This document shows, one piece after another, positions 27,733 to 36,192 of a DNA stretch of 64,000 nucleotides. The stretch covers positions 1 through 64,000 of the forward strand of contig JADLFH010000015.1 of NCBI GenBank assembly GCA_020845705.1, in the 5' to 3' direction. Numbering within the stretch: position 1 is the first letter of the stretch; each line of letters begins with the position of its first letter. The position numbers and the translations under genes were made by a program. The notes under the pieces were generated by a model, which saw only the letters and a program-made list of their open reading frames with translations, did not search any database and was not told the origin of the DNA. Source of the stretch: Microthrixaceae bacterium. Lineage in GTDB: Bacteria; Actinomycetota; Acidimicrobiia; Acidimicrobiales; Microtrichaceae.

Positions 27733-28769
27733 AGATCTCGATGCAACTGCCCTACGCGGGCGGCTTCGAATGGGCGGTCCAACAGGTGGTCGAGCTGGAG
27801 GCGGCCGGTCTCGACATCGTGTATGTGGCCGAGGCCTACAGCTTCGACGGGGTCAGCCAGATGGGTTACCTCGCGGCCCGCACCAGCACCGTTCAGATCG
27901 CGTCGGGCATCCTCCCGATCTACACGCGTACGCCCTCGCTTCTGGCGATGACCGCGGCCGGAGTCGACTACATCTCGGGTGGACGTGCAGTGTTGGGCCT
28001 GGGGGCGTCGGGCCCGCAGGTGATCGAAGGCTTCCACGGAGTCCCCTACGACGCGCCTTTGGGCCGTACGCGCGAGATCATCGAGATCTGTCGGAAGATC
28101 TGGGCCCGTGAGGAAAAGCTCACCCACGACGGCCGCTATTACCACCTGCCGCTGCCCGAGGGGCAGGGTACGGGCCTGGGCAAGGCCCTGAAGCTCATCA
28201 ACCACCCGGTGAGATCACGGATCCCCATCCACATAGCGTCTCTCGGGCCGAAGAACATCGAGCTGACCGCGGAGCTCGCCGAGGGGTGGTTGCCGCTGTT
28301 CTACATGCCTTCCCACGCCAAGGAGGTCTTCGGCCCCTCCCTCGACGCGGGGTTCGCCAAGCGTGATCCCGACCTCGGTCCCCTCGACGTGATCGCCGGA
28401 GGCCTGGTGGCGATCGGCGATGACGTCAAGGGCACCCTCGAGATGATGCGGCCGATGGTGGCGCTGTATGTGGGGGGAATGGGCGCGGTGGGGAAGAACT
28501 TCTACAACGCGTTGGTCCGGCGTTACGGGTTCGAGGCCGAGGCCGCCAAGATCCAAGAGCTCTACCTCGCGGGCAACAAGTCCGAAGCCGCCGCCGCGGT
28601 CCCCTTCGAGCTGTTGGATGCCTGCAACTTCGTCGGAACCGAGTCCGAGGTGCGCGAGAAGGTCCAGCTCTTCAAGGAGGCCGGGGTTACCACGCTGAAC
28701 GTGATGCCCATCGCATCCCCGGAGGATCAGCCGAAGCTGATCGACCAGCTCAAGACCTGGAGCGCGTGA
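27729..28769 (+). CDS. LLM class F420-dependent oxidoreductase
   Basis: MKISMQLPYAGGFEWAVQQVVELEAAGLDIVYVAEAYSFDGVSQMGYLAARTSTVQIASGILPIYTRTPSLLAMTAAGVDYISGGRAVLGLGASGPQV. Confidence 0.93.
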   Translation: MKISMQLPYAGGFEWAVQQVVELEAAGLDIVYVAEAYSFDGVSQMGYLAARTSTVQIASGILPIYTRTPSLLAMTAAGVDYISGGRAVLGLGASGPQVIEGFHGVPYDAPLGRTREIIEICRKIWAREEKLTHDGRYYHLPLPEGQGTGLGKALKLINHPVRSRIPIHIASLGPKNIELTAELAEGWLPLFYMPSHAKEVFGPSLDAGFAKRDPDLGPLDVIAGGLVAIGDDVKGTLEMMRPMVALYVGGMGAVGKNFYNALVRRYGFEAEAAKIQELYLAGNKSEAAAAVPFELLDACNFVGTESEVREKVQLFKEAGVTTLNVMPIASPEDQPKLIDQLKTWSA

Positions 28770-29646
28770 GCTCGCTCGACACTTCGCTGAGCACAGCCGC
28801 CACATGTGCCGGGTCTCCGGCGTAGGGCTCGCTCGGGCGAGGCCAGTGGATCACCACGTCGGTGATGCCCGCCGTCTCGTAGGCGGCGAGCTGTTCGAGG
28901 AACTCGTCGGCCGACCCGAGAGCCGGCGTCAGCTCCAAGCCGGTAAGAGCGAGGCGATCGATGGTGGAGGGGTCGCGCCCCACCGACTCGCACGCAGCCT
29001 CCAACATCGAGACCTGATCGTGTAGGGCAGCCGTAGCGGCAGGGGTTCGTAGCTGCTCGTCGCGGCCGGGGCCGGTGGTGACCCAGCAATGTCCTTGCCG
29101 TGCGGCCATGCGCATCCCCCGGGGACCTCTGGCGGCGATGGCGAACGGGACGCGGGGTTCCTGAAGGCAGCCGGGCGCGCTGCGCGCTTCGACTGCCGAG
29201 TAGTAGCGGCCATCGTGGCTGGCGTCAGGCTCACGCAAGAGCGTGTCGAGCAGGTCGACGAACTCCTCGAAGCGCTCGGTTCGCTCGCTTCGAGGCCACG
29301 GCTCATGGCCCAGCATCGTCGCGTCCCAGCCGGTACCACCCGAACCAAGCCCCACGACCAGACGCCCCAAGGTGACATCGTCGAGGGTGAGCACCTCTCG
29401 GGCGAAGGGCACAGGGTGGCGGAAGTTCGGCGACGCTACGAGCAGCCCCAACCGGGCCCGGGAGGTCACAGTGGCAACAGCGCCCAGAAGCGGGACCGAG
29501 CTGAACCAGGGTTCGTCACGCAGTGCCCGCCATGCGAGGTGGTCATAGGTCCACAGGTGGTCGACGCCGAGTTCCTCGACGCCCTGCCAGACCCGCCATG
29601 ACTGGGTCCAGCGTTGCTCAGGGAGGATCACCACGCCTACCCGCAT
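28750..29646 (-). CDS. LLM class flavin-dependent oxidoreductase
   Basis: MRVGVVILPEQRWTQSWRVWQGVEELGVDHLWTYDHL...VTSRARLGLLVASPNFRHPVPFAREVLTLDDVTLGRLVVGLGSGG. Confidence 0.92.
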   Translation of the reverse strand: MRVGVVILPEQRWTQSWRVWQGVEELGVDHLWTYDHLAWRALRDEPWFSSVPLLGAVATVTSRARLGLLVASPNFRHPVPFAREVLTLDDVTLGRLVVGLGSGGTGWDATMLGHEPWPRSERTERFEEFVDLLDTLLREPDASHDGRYYSAVEARSAPGCLQEPRVPFAIAARGPRGMRMAARQGHCWVTTGPGRDEQLRTPAATAALHDQVSMLEAACESVGRDPSTIDRLALTGLELTPALGSADEFLEQLAAYETAGITDVVIHWPRPSEPYAGDPAHVAAVLSEVSSELTRSRS

Positions 29647-29680
29647 CGGAGGACCTTACCGTGGGTGGGCGTACGCGACC

Positions 29681-30463
29681 TCAGCTTCGACGCCTGGCCA
29701 GTACCCGCTCGAGATAGGCGGCGGCAGCGTCGCGGCACTCCGGGTCGTGAAGTGCGCCGATCAGGCCGTCCGCGTCGGACCAGCTGCGTCCCGTGGACAC
29801 CATCGTCTCCGAAACGGCATTGGTGTGCGCCTTGGTGGCCAAGAGGGCCATCTTGGGCATCCGAGACAGGGTTGCCACGAGCTCCTCCACGGTGGCGTCG
29901 AGGTTCTCCTCGGCCACCACTCTGTTCAGAAAGCCCGCTGAAGCGGCCTCATCCGGGCTGAACTCGCGGCAGGTCATCACGAGCTCCTTCGTCAACGCCG
30001 GGCCGATCTCACGGACCAGGCGCGGGATGCCGCCCCACGCGAGGGGGATGCCCAACTCCACCTCGGGTATCGAGAAGCGGGCGGTGTCGGTGGCAACTCG
30101 GAGGTCACACGCAGCGGCGAGCACCAGTCCGCCGCCGACGCACCAGCCCTGGATCCGCGCGACCGTGACGGCGCGCATCTCCTCCACGGCACGCGCCATC
30201 CTCCACCCGGCGTCGGCGTCGTCACGGGGATCGTCGCCATCGCCCCCAGCCGCGAAAACCGAGATGTCGGCGCCCGCAGAGAAGGAACGACCGCGCCCGG
30301 AGACCACAACCACGCAAAGGTCGGAATGGGCGTCGAACCAGCGCGCTGCCGCCTCGATCTCGCGGAGAGTGCGGGTCGAGAGGGGATTCAGCTTGTCGGG
30401 GCGGTTGAGGCTCAGCGTCCCGAGGCGGCCCTCGATGCCGACTTCGATGGTGTCGAACTCCAT
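29681..30463 (-). CDS. enoyl-CoA hydratase/isomerase family protein
   Basis: LNRPDKLNPLSTRTLREIE, SGRGRSFSAGADISVF, IQGWCVGGGLVLAAACDLRVATDTARFSIPEVELGIPLAWGG. Confidence 0.94.
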   Translation of the reverse strand: MEFDTIEVGIEGRLGTLSLNRPDKLNPLSTRTLREIEAAARWFDAHSDLCVVVVSGRGRSFSAGADISVFAAGGDGDDPRDDADAGWRMARAVEEMRAVTVARIQGWCVGGGLVLAAACDLRVATDTARFSIPEVELGIPLAWGGIPRLVREIGPALTKELVMTCREFSPDEAASAGFLNRVVAEENLDATVEELVATLSRMPKMALLATKAHTNAVSETMVSTGRSWSDADGLIGALHDPECRDAAAAYLERVLARRRS

Positions 30464-30543
30464 GATCCGAGAGTAGGAGCTTCGCCGGTGACGCGCGGAG
30501 CGACCCAGGTGCCGCGTTGCCGCGCCGGTACCATCGTCGCCTC

Positions 30544-32040
30544 GTGGATGCCCCTCACGCGCGAACAGACGATCCGGATCCGGCCGAGCCGCAGAAGTCC
30601 CTGTCGAGCAAGGCGGCCAAGGGGTTCCTCTGGGCGCTGATCGGTTTCGCCGGGATCCAGGTTGGTTCCTATGCCACCTACGCCATCGCCTCGGGGATCC
30701 TGGGACCGGCCCAGATCGGGTTGGTCGGAGCGCTGCTGACGATCGTGTTCTGGGTCGACGTCTTCTTGGACACGGGCCTGGCAGCGTCGGTCATCTACGA
30801 GCAGGAGCAGGGCCAGACGCATCGCACGAGGGTCGCCTTCACCCTCACCGGGATCATGGCCGTGGTCATGGTCGCTGTGGTGCTGTTGGGGGCGCCGCTC
30901 ATCGCCTCGTTCTTCGAAGCGCAGGGGGAGGTCGGGCTGTTCCGCATGGTGGCGTTGGTGATCGCGGCGAAGGGACTCAACCAGGTTCCCTCCGCGATGC
31001 TGCGCCGGGACCTCGACTTCCGCAAGGGAACCTTCGTGATGCTCACCCAGTCGGTGTTGCGCTTCGTTGTTGCCGTGTCCCTGCTGCACGCAGGACACGG
31101 AGTCGCCGGCATGTTGATCGGGATCGTCACAGCCGAGATCGCCACGACGATGCTGACCTGGGTGCTCGTTGGCTTCCGGCCACACCTCGCATTCGATCGC
31201 GCCGTCGCGGCCGAGCTCTATCGATATGCGCTACCGGTGTTCGGATCCACGTTGATCGGCATGTTGTGGATCAACGGCGACTACCTCATCGTCGGCTCCC
31301 ACTTCGGCGCCAAGAGCAGCCAGTTCGGCAACTACTACACGGCGTTCCGTCTGCCGGAGCTCATCTTGGGGAGCCTCTACAACATCTTCTCGAAGGTCGC
31401 GTTCCCCACCTACTCGGCGGCTCGCGCCGCGGGGCCCGACAAGCTCCAGGAAGTCTCGCTGCGGTCGCTTCGCCTGCTGTGTCTGGTTGGCTTCAGCGCC
31501 AGTGTCGGCATGTCCCTGGTGGCCAGGGACTTCATCGGCTGGCAGTTCCCAGGCTTCAGCGGTGCCGTGACGACCATGACCGTGCTGTGCGTCGCCGGTG
31601 GCTTCGTCGGGGTTGGGTTCGCCAGCGGCGACCTCTACAACGCGATAGGACGCCAACGGATGGGGCTCGCGTTCAACCTCGTAGGTACGCCGATCCTCCT
31701 CGTCGGGTTCCTGATCGCCGTGCCACACGGCATCGTCGCCGTGGCCGCCGTGCATGTGGCCGTGATGGTTCCCTACGCCTTCATCCGCATCGAGGTCGCC
31801 AACCGACTCATCGGCACAACGTGGTCCCAGAGCCTCCGCGGGTTGCTCCCTTCACTCGCGGCCGTGGCGGGCCTTCTTGCGTTCGCGCTACCTGTCAGGC
31901 TGATGCTCGACGGCGGCGTGCTGCGGCTCCTGCTGATAGTCGCGGCCGGGGGATTCGGCGCGGTGGCAGGTGTCGCGGTGGGTGCGCGATCAACCGTCCA
32001 CGAGATTCGCGGCATGGCGTTGAAGGCGTTGGGCCGCTGA
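30544..32040 (+). CDS. oligosaccharide flippase / polysaccharide biosynthesis membrane protein (Wzx-like, MOP superfamily)
   Basis: KAAKGFLWALIGFAGIQVGSYATYAIASGILGPAQIGLVGALLTIV; multiple TM segments. Confidence 0.88.
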   Translation: MDAPHARTDDPDPAEPQKSLSSKAAKGFLWALIGFAGIQVGSYATYAIASGILGPAQIGLVGALLTIVFWVDVFLDTGLAASVIYEQEQGQTHRTRVAFTLTGIMAVVMVAVVLLGAPLIASFFEAQGEVGLFRMVALVIAAKGLNQVPSAMLRRDLDFRKGTFVMLTQSVLRFVVAVSLLHAGHGVAGMLIGIVTAEIATTMLTWVLVGFRPHLAFDRAVAAELYRYALPVFGSTLIGMLWINGDYLIVGSHFGAKSSQFGNYYTAFRLPELILGSLYNIFSKVAFPTYSAARAAGPDKLQEVSLRSLRLLCLVGFSASVGMSLVARDFIGWQFPGFSGAVTTMTVLCVAGGFVGVGFASGDLYNAIGRQRMGLAFNLVGTPILLVGFLIAVPHGIVAVAAVHVAVMVPYAFIRIEVANRLIGTTWSQSLRGLLPSLAAVAGLLAFALPVRLMLDGGVLRLLLIVAAGGFGAVAGVAVGARSTVHEIRGMALKALGR

Positions 32041-32058
32041 GGGTCCTACCATGCCGCA

Positions 32059-32739
32059 ATGGCATCCCTTGGTGGTCTCAAGCATCGGCTGAAGCGACTT
32101 CGTCCGCGCATCCAGTCCGCATTCGTCATCTATGTCACCCCCCGAGAGTCGCCCGCAGCCGATCGGGTGCAAAGCGAGTTCGAGGTTCAGGAGGTGACGA
32201 CCGCGACCGACCCGTTGGTTGCCAAGGTTTGCCCCTCCTGGCAGCGTCCGTGGGCGACGCAGATGTTCAACGAAGGTCGTCTCACCATCATCGTCGCACT
32301 GAAGGACGGAGTGCCGATCGGGCGCATCTGGGAGTTGCACGGCGACAACAACAGCTACTTCTCGGGCGTGCCGCGTGTGAAGCAGGCCACAGACGAGTTC
32401 TTCATGTTCGACCTGTTCGTGGAGAGGGACTACCGCCGCTCCAACATCGGAATGACGATGGCGGACTACTTCTTCCGGAAGTACTCCATCGAGAACATCG
32501 GTGACACGTACAAGTACGGCTATGGGTTCATCGACTACGAGAACGGACCCTCGATCATCTGGCACCACTCCATCGGGTTCAACGTCGTGCAGACGATCAA
32601 CTACCTCGCCATCGGCGAACGCATCAAGTGGCGGATCCCATTCAGCGACGTGCCCCGCTTCGGCCCGCTGTCTCGCAAGGGCCGTCACACCGATCCCGAC
32701 AAGGACCTGTTCGGCACCGCGTTGTTCCCCAACCTCTGA
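32059..32739 (+). CDS. GNAT-like N-acetyltransferase
   Basis: EFFMFDLFVERDYRRSNIGMTMADYFFRKYSIENIGDTYKYGYGFIDYENGPSIIWHHSIGF. Confidence 0.65.
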   Translation: MASLGGLKHRLKRLRPRIQSAFVIYVTPRESPAADRVQSEFEVQEVTTATDPLVAKVCPSWQRPWATQMFNEGRLTIIVALKDGVPIGRIWELHGDNNSYFSGVPRVKQATDEFFMFDLFVERDYRRSNIGMTMADYFFRKYSIENIGDTYKYGYGFIDYENGPSIIWHHSIGFNVVQTINYLAIGERIKWRIPFSDVPRFGPLSRKGRHTDPDKDLFGTALFPNL

Positions 32740-32762
32740 GCGCGGCGGATCGACAACCGAGC

Positions 32763-33971
32763 TCAGCGGTATGCGCCGGGACGACCGAGGAAGTCGCGGT
32801 GCCATCTGCGGGGCGTCAGCAACACGCCTCGCGGCTCGTCCTCGAAGAGCCAACGCGCGAAGTTGGTTCTGGTCCAGTTGGTGGCACCTGCCACCCGGAC
32901 CGCGACCCGGACGCCTTTGCGGTGCTGCAAGGCGCGGATCAACAGTGCCGACATCCGGTGATCGGGGACCAACTCGGCTTCGATCGACTCGCGGTAGCGC
33001 CACTGGGCCTGGGGTGGGTCTTCGAAGGCGGCGGTGATGGCGTTGGCGGCCATGCGCCCGGTGACCAGTGCCTGACCGATGCCCTCGCCTGTCATCGGGT
33101 CACACGCGGCAGCGGCGTCGCCGACATAGAGGGCCCGCCCCCGGCCGCTCAGCGTCTGGTCGATCGCAGCCGGTATCGGCCAGGCCCGATGCGGTGTCTC
33201 CGGGGTTGCGCCGGGCCCCAACAGCTCACGGATGTGCGGCCGCGCCAACAGATCCGGCCACAGCGCCCCCATCTCCTGGATCCGATGCTTGTGGCCGCGC
33301 TGGATCCCGAAGCCGACGTTCGCCCCTCCGCCCGGTAGTGGGAACGACCAGAAGTAGCCGGGGAGCAGGTCGGCCTCGAAGGAGATGAAGAGCTCGGTTG
33401 CGGCGGCTTCGGAGACTCCGGTGAAGTACTGCCGGAAGGCATGCCACTCGCCTCGGTAGCCGGTCCTTGCGTGGCCGAGTGCTCGCCGCAACGGCGACCA
33501 CATGCCGTCGGCTCCCACCACGTAGTCCGCGTCCAGTCGTCCGGAGTCGAGCTCGACGGTGGCCGTCTTGCGCCCCAGCACGGCCGACAACATGGCTGTG
33601 TTCTGTGTGACTTCGACGCCCTCTGCCCGGGCTCGCTGCACCAGAGCCGCATCCAGCTCTGCTCGCCTGGCAATGGCCGCGTAGGTGCCGGATCCTCGGG
33701 GCAACGGGAAGCGGCACCGGTGGCCGAGCGGTGAGCGCACCACGACGTCGTGGACCGGTTGCCAGGAGGGGATGTCGGTGGGGTCGAGTCCGAGTAGCTC
33801 CAGCTCGCGAAGCGCTGAGGCAGTGAGCCCGTCGCCACAGATCTTGTCCCGACCGGGCGCGGCCTTGTCTACGACGAGCACTTCCCGGCCGGCCCGCCTG
33901 AGGTGGATCGCTGTCGCGATACCAGCCGGACCCGCCCCGACGACCAGCACCTCGGTGCGCATTGGCATCAC
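32763..33971 (-). CDS. geranylgeranyl reductase family FAD-dependent oxidoreductase
   Basis: EVLVVGAGPAGIATAIHLRRAGREVLVVDKAAPGRDKICGDGLTASALRELELLG; ALYVGDAAAACDPMTGEGIGQALVTGRMAA. Confidence 0.93.
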   Translation of the reverse strand: MMPMRTEVLVVGAGPAGIATAIHLRRAGREVLVVDKAAPGRDKICGDGLTASALRELELLGLDPTDIPSWQPVHDVVVRSPLGHRCRFPLPRGSGTYAAIARRAELDAALVQRARAEGVEVTQNTAMLSAVLGRKTATVELDSGRLDADYVVGADGMWSPLRRALGHARTGYRGEWHAFRQYFTGVSEAAATELFISFEADLLPGYFWSFPLPGGGANVGFGIQRGHKHRIQEMGALWPDLLARPHIRELLGPGATPETPHRAWPIPAAIDQTLSGRGRALYVGDAAAACDPMTGEGIGQALVTGRMAANAITAAFEDPPQAQWRYRESIEAELVPDHRMSALLIRALQHRKGVRVAVRVAGATNWTRTNFARWLFEDEPRGVLLTPRRWHRDFLGRPGAYR

Positions 33972-33987
33972 ACGCTAGGGGTGGGCG

Positions 33988-34776
33988 CTATCCGCGCTCG
34001 AATGCCACGAAGAGATGGGCACTGCGGAATCGACCGTCGAGGCGGATCAGTCGTCCCACCAGACGCTGTGGCAACCCTCCGATCATGAGCCGCACCGCTT
34101 CCGCTGGACGGCCGAAGAGGTTCGCCCCACTCCGGGAGATCGGCTGGAACCCCGCGCCGGTGAACCGCTCGATCAGCTCCCGCGCGTCGTAGTTGTCGTG
34201 TCGGTGGCGACCCGCGGCGATATCGCCCACAAGGCCGTCGGTCGGATCGCGGAAGCGACGGTCGTATTCCTCGCCGCGGTAGCGGCGACCCATCACCACG
34301 CGGTGCAGGGCGGGGAAGTGGTACTTCAGGTCGTCAGGGTCCAGCCACGACCATCGATGCCGAGCAGGGACGGTGACGAGCAGTAGCGCTCCGGGCCGAA
34401 GGACCCGCCGGAGCTCCGAAAGCGTCGTGGTCTCGTCCCCGACGTGTTCGAGCACGTCGAGGAGGGTGGCTGAGCTGAATGCCTCGTTGCGAAAGGGCAG
34501 CCGACCGCCGACTTCGACGCGCACCAGTGGCAACGACGGCTGTGTGCCATGAGCCTCGGCGAGATAGCCGCTGTGTGCGTCGGCGCCGATCGTGGGGTGG
34601 TCGCGGTGGCCGCCGAGCATTCGCAGGAAAGGGGCACCCGCGCCGATGCCCAGGTCAAGGTGTGGGCCGGATCGGCCCTCGAGCTGTGACCACGCCCACG
34701 CGTATCTGCGGACCGGATGGTCGGCGAAGGGGTTCAGCTCAGGTCCAGGATGTCGTCGAAGCCCGCGCGGAGGCAC
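33988..34776 (-). CDS. class I SAM-dependent methyltransferase
   Basis: LDLGIGAGAPFLRMLG, FSSATLLDVLEHVGDETTTLSELRRVLRPGALLLVTVPA. Confidence 0.85.
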   Translation of the reverse strand: MPPRGLRRHPGPELNPFADHPVRRYAWAWSQLEGRSGPHLDLGIGAGAPFLRMLGGHRDHPTIGADAHSGYLAEAHGTQPSLPLVRVEVGGRLPFRNEAFSSATLLDVLEHVGDETTTLSELRRVLRPGALLLVTVPARHRWSWLDPDDLKYHFPALHRVVMGRRYRGEEYDRRFRDPTDGLVGDIAAGRHRHDNYDARELIERFTGAGFQPISRSGANLFGRPAEAVRLMIGGLPQRLVGRLIRLDGRFRSAHLFVAFERG

Positions 34777-36131
34777 TCCATCAGCAGGTCCGGATCGCTC
34801 ACCGCCGCCGGATCGGAGCTGATCCCGATGTTGAGGTCGTTCTGGTAGCTCAGCAGCGTGATGTTGAGCGCGGCGCCGGCAAGTGGGCCGAAGGGGAACT
34901 GCGACTCCATCCTCGCTCCCGCGAGGTACACCGGGAACGGCGCTCCGGGAACGTTCGACGTAGTGAAGTCGACCGTCTTCACCATCGACCCGAACAACGC
35001 GGTGAGAGCGGTGGTGGGTAGCCGGTTCAGAAGGTTCGACACCGGGGCGACCAGCTCGTTCGCCGGTTCGTGACGCGCATCGTCGATGGCCGCGTGGACA
35101 GTGCGCATCGTGTCGAGCGGGTCCTCCTGGTCGATCGGCAGTTCGATGCGCGCCGGCACGAAGGCATTGCCCGCCACCGATGGGTCGCCGCTGTGGCGAA
35201 TGTTGATGGGAATTGCCATCCGCAGCTCGTCGATGTCGACTCCGTGGCGGAGGTGGTACTTGTACAGCCCCCTGGCGACACCACCCACGAAGGCGTCGTT
35301 CAGCTTCCCGCCGGCCTTCTTCGCAGCCTTCTTGGCCTCGTCGAGGGGGATCGTGATCACGTCGAAGCGTGACGACAGCGAGCGGCCGGTCATCAGCGGG
35401 CTGAGCGGATGGCCGGCGGGGCGCAGCACGCGCCCCAGCGACGCGGCGAGCTCGGTGGTCTGTTCGACCGCAGCGGCCGGATGTGCGAGCGCGTCCCGTA
35501 CGCCCGCGAGCAGTCCGGGGCCGCTCCGCTTGAGTATCCCGAGCTGACGGCGACGCTCGTGTTGGAACGCGTCTATGAAGCGCTCGGACTGGCTGAGCAC
35601 ATGCACCTCGGGTGCGGGTGGTATCTCGCGATCGGGGGCGTCGGGTTCGAGGTCGAGGAGCTCGAGCTGGAGCTGCATCCCTCCGACGCCGTCGGTGATC
35701 GCGTGGTGGATCTTCATCACGAGGCCGGATCTACCACCTTGAAGGCCTTCCACGACCACCGCCCGCCACAGTGGACGTGCCCGGTCGAACCCGCTCATGG
35801 CAATCGGCTCTGCGACTGCCAGCAGGTCGCCCATGGTGCCTTTGCCCGGTGCCTTGACCCACCAGAGGTGGAAGTCGAGGTCGAAGTGGGGGTCCACCTC
35901 CCATCGGGGTGGCGCGATGGACAGCGGATTGGCGCGGACGCGTTGGCGGAGCCTCGGAATGACCCGGCTCATGCGGTCGATGCGCGCGGTAAGGGCCTTG
36001 CGGTCGATGACCCGGTCGAAGACGAACACGGTGGTGATCGTCGATCGGAGCGCGGGGTCCTTCTCGATGTTCCACATGAGGGCATCGGCGTCGCTCATGC
36101 GCTGCTCGAATCGCATGTGCTCCTCGGTCAT
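34734..36131 (-). CDS. wax ester synthase/diacylglycerol acyltransferase (WS/DGAT) family
   Basis: HHxxxDG motif IHHAITDGVGG; LNDAFVGGVARGLYKYH; start MTEEHMRFEQRMSDADALMW. Confidence 0.95.
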   Translation of the reverse strand: MTEEHMRFEQRMSDADALMWNIEKDPALRSTITTVFVFDRVIDRKALTARIDRMSRVIPRLRQRVRANPLSIAPPRWEVDPHFDLDFHLWWVKAPGKGTMGDLLAVAEPIAMSGFDRARPLWRAVVVEGLQGGRSGLVMKIHHAITDGVGGMQLQLELLDLEPDAPDREIPPAPEVHVLSQSERFIDAFQHERRRQLGILKRSGPGLLAGVRDALAHPAAAVEQTTELAASLGRVLRPAGHPLSPLMTGRSLSSRFDVITIPLDEAKKAAKKAGGKLNDAFVGGVARGLYKYHLRHGVDIDELRMAIPINIRHSGDPSVAGNAFVPARIELPIDQEDPLDTMRTVHAAIDDARHEPANELVAPVSNLLNRLPTTALTALFGSMVKTVDFTTSNVPGAPFPVYLAGARMESQFPFGPLAGAALNITLLSYQNDLNIGISSDPAAVSDPDLLMECLRAGFDDILDLS

Positions 36132-36173
36132 CTCACCCCCTGGGTCGCTGCGGTCTCGCAAGGCTAGGCCCCT

Positions 36174-36192
36174 GGGGGGGTGGGGGGGCGGG
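36174..36192 (+). other. G-run cluster / putative G-quadruplex (G7-T-G7-C-G3)
   Basis: gggggggtgggggggcggg in the intergenic gap between vanW-like and WS/DGAT genes. Confidence 0.6.
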
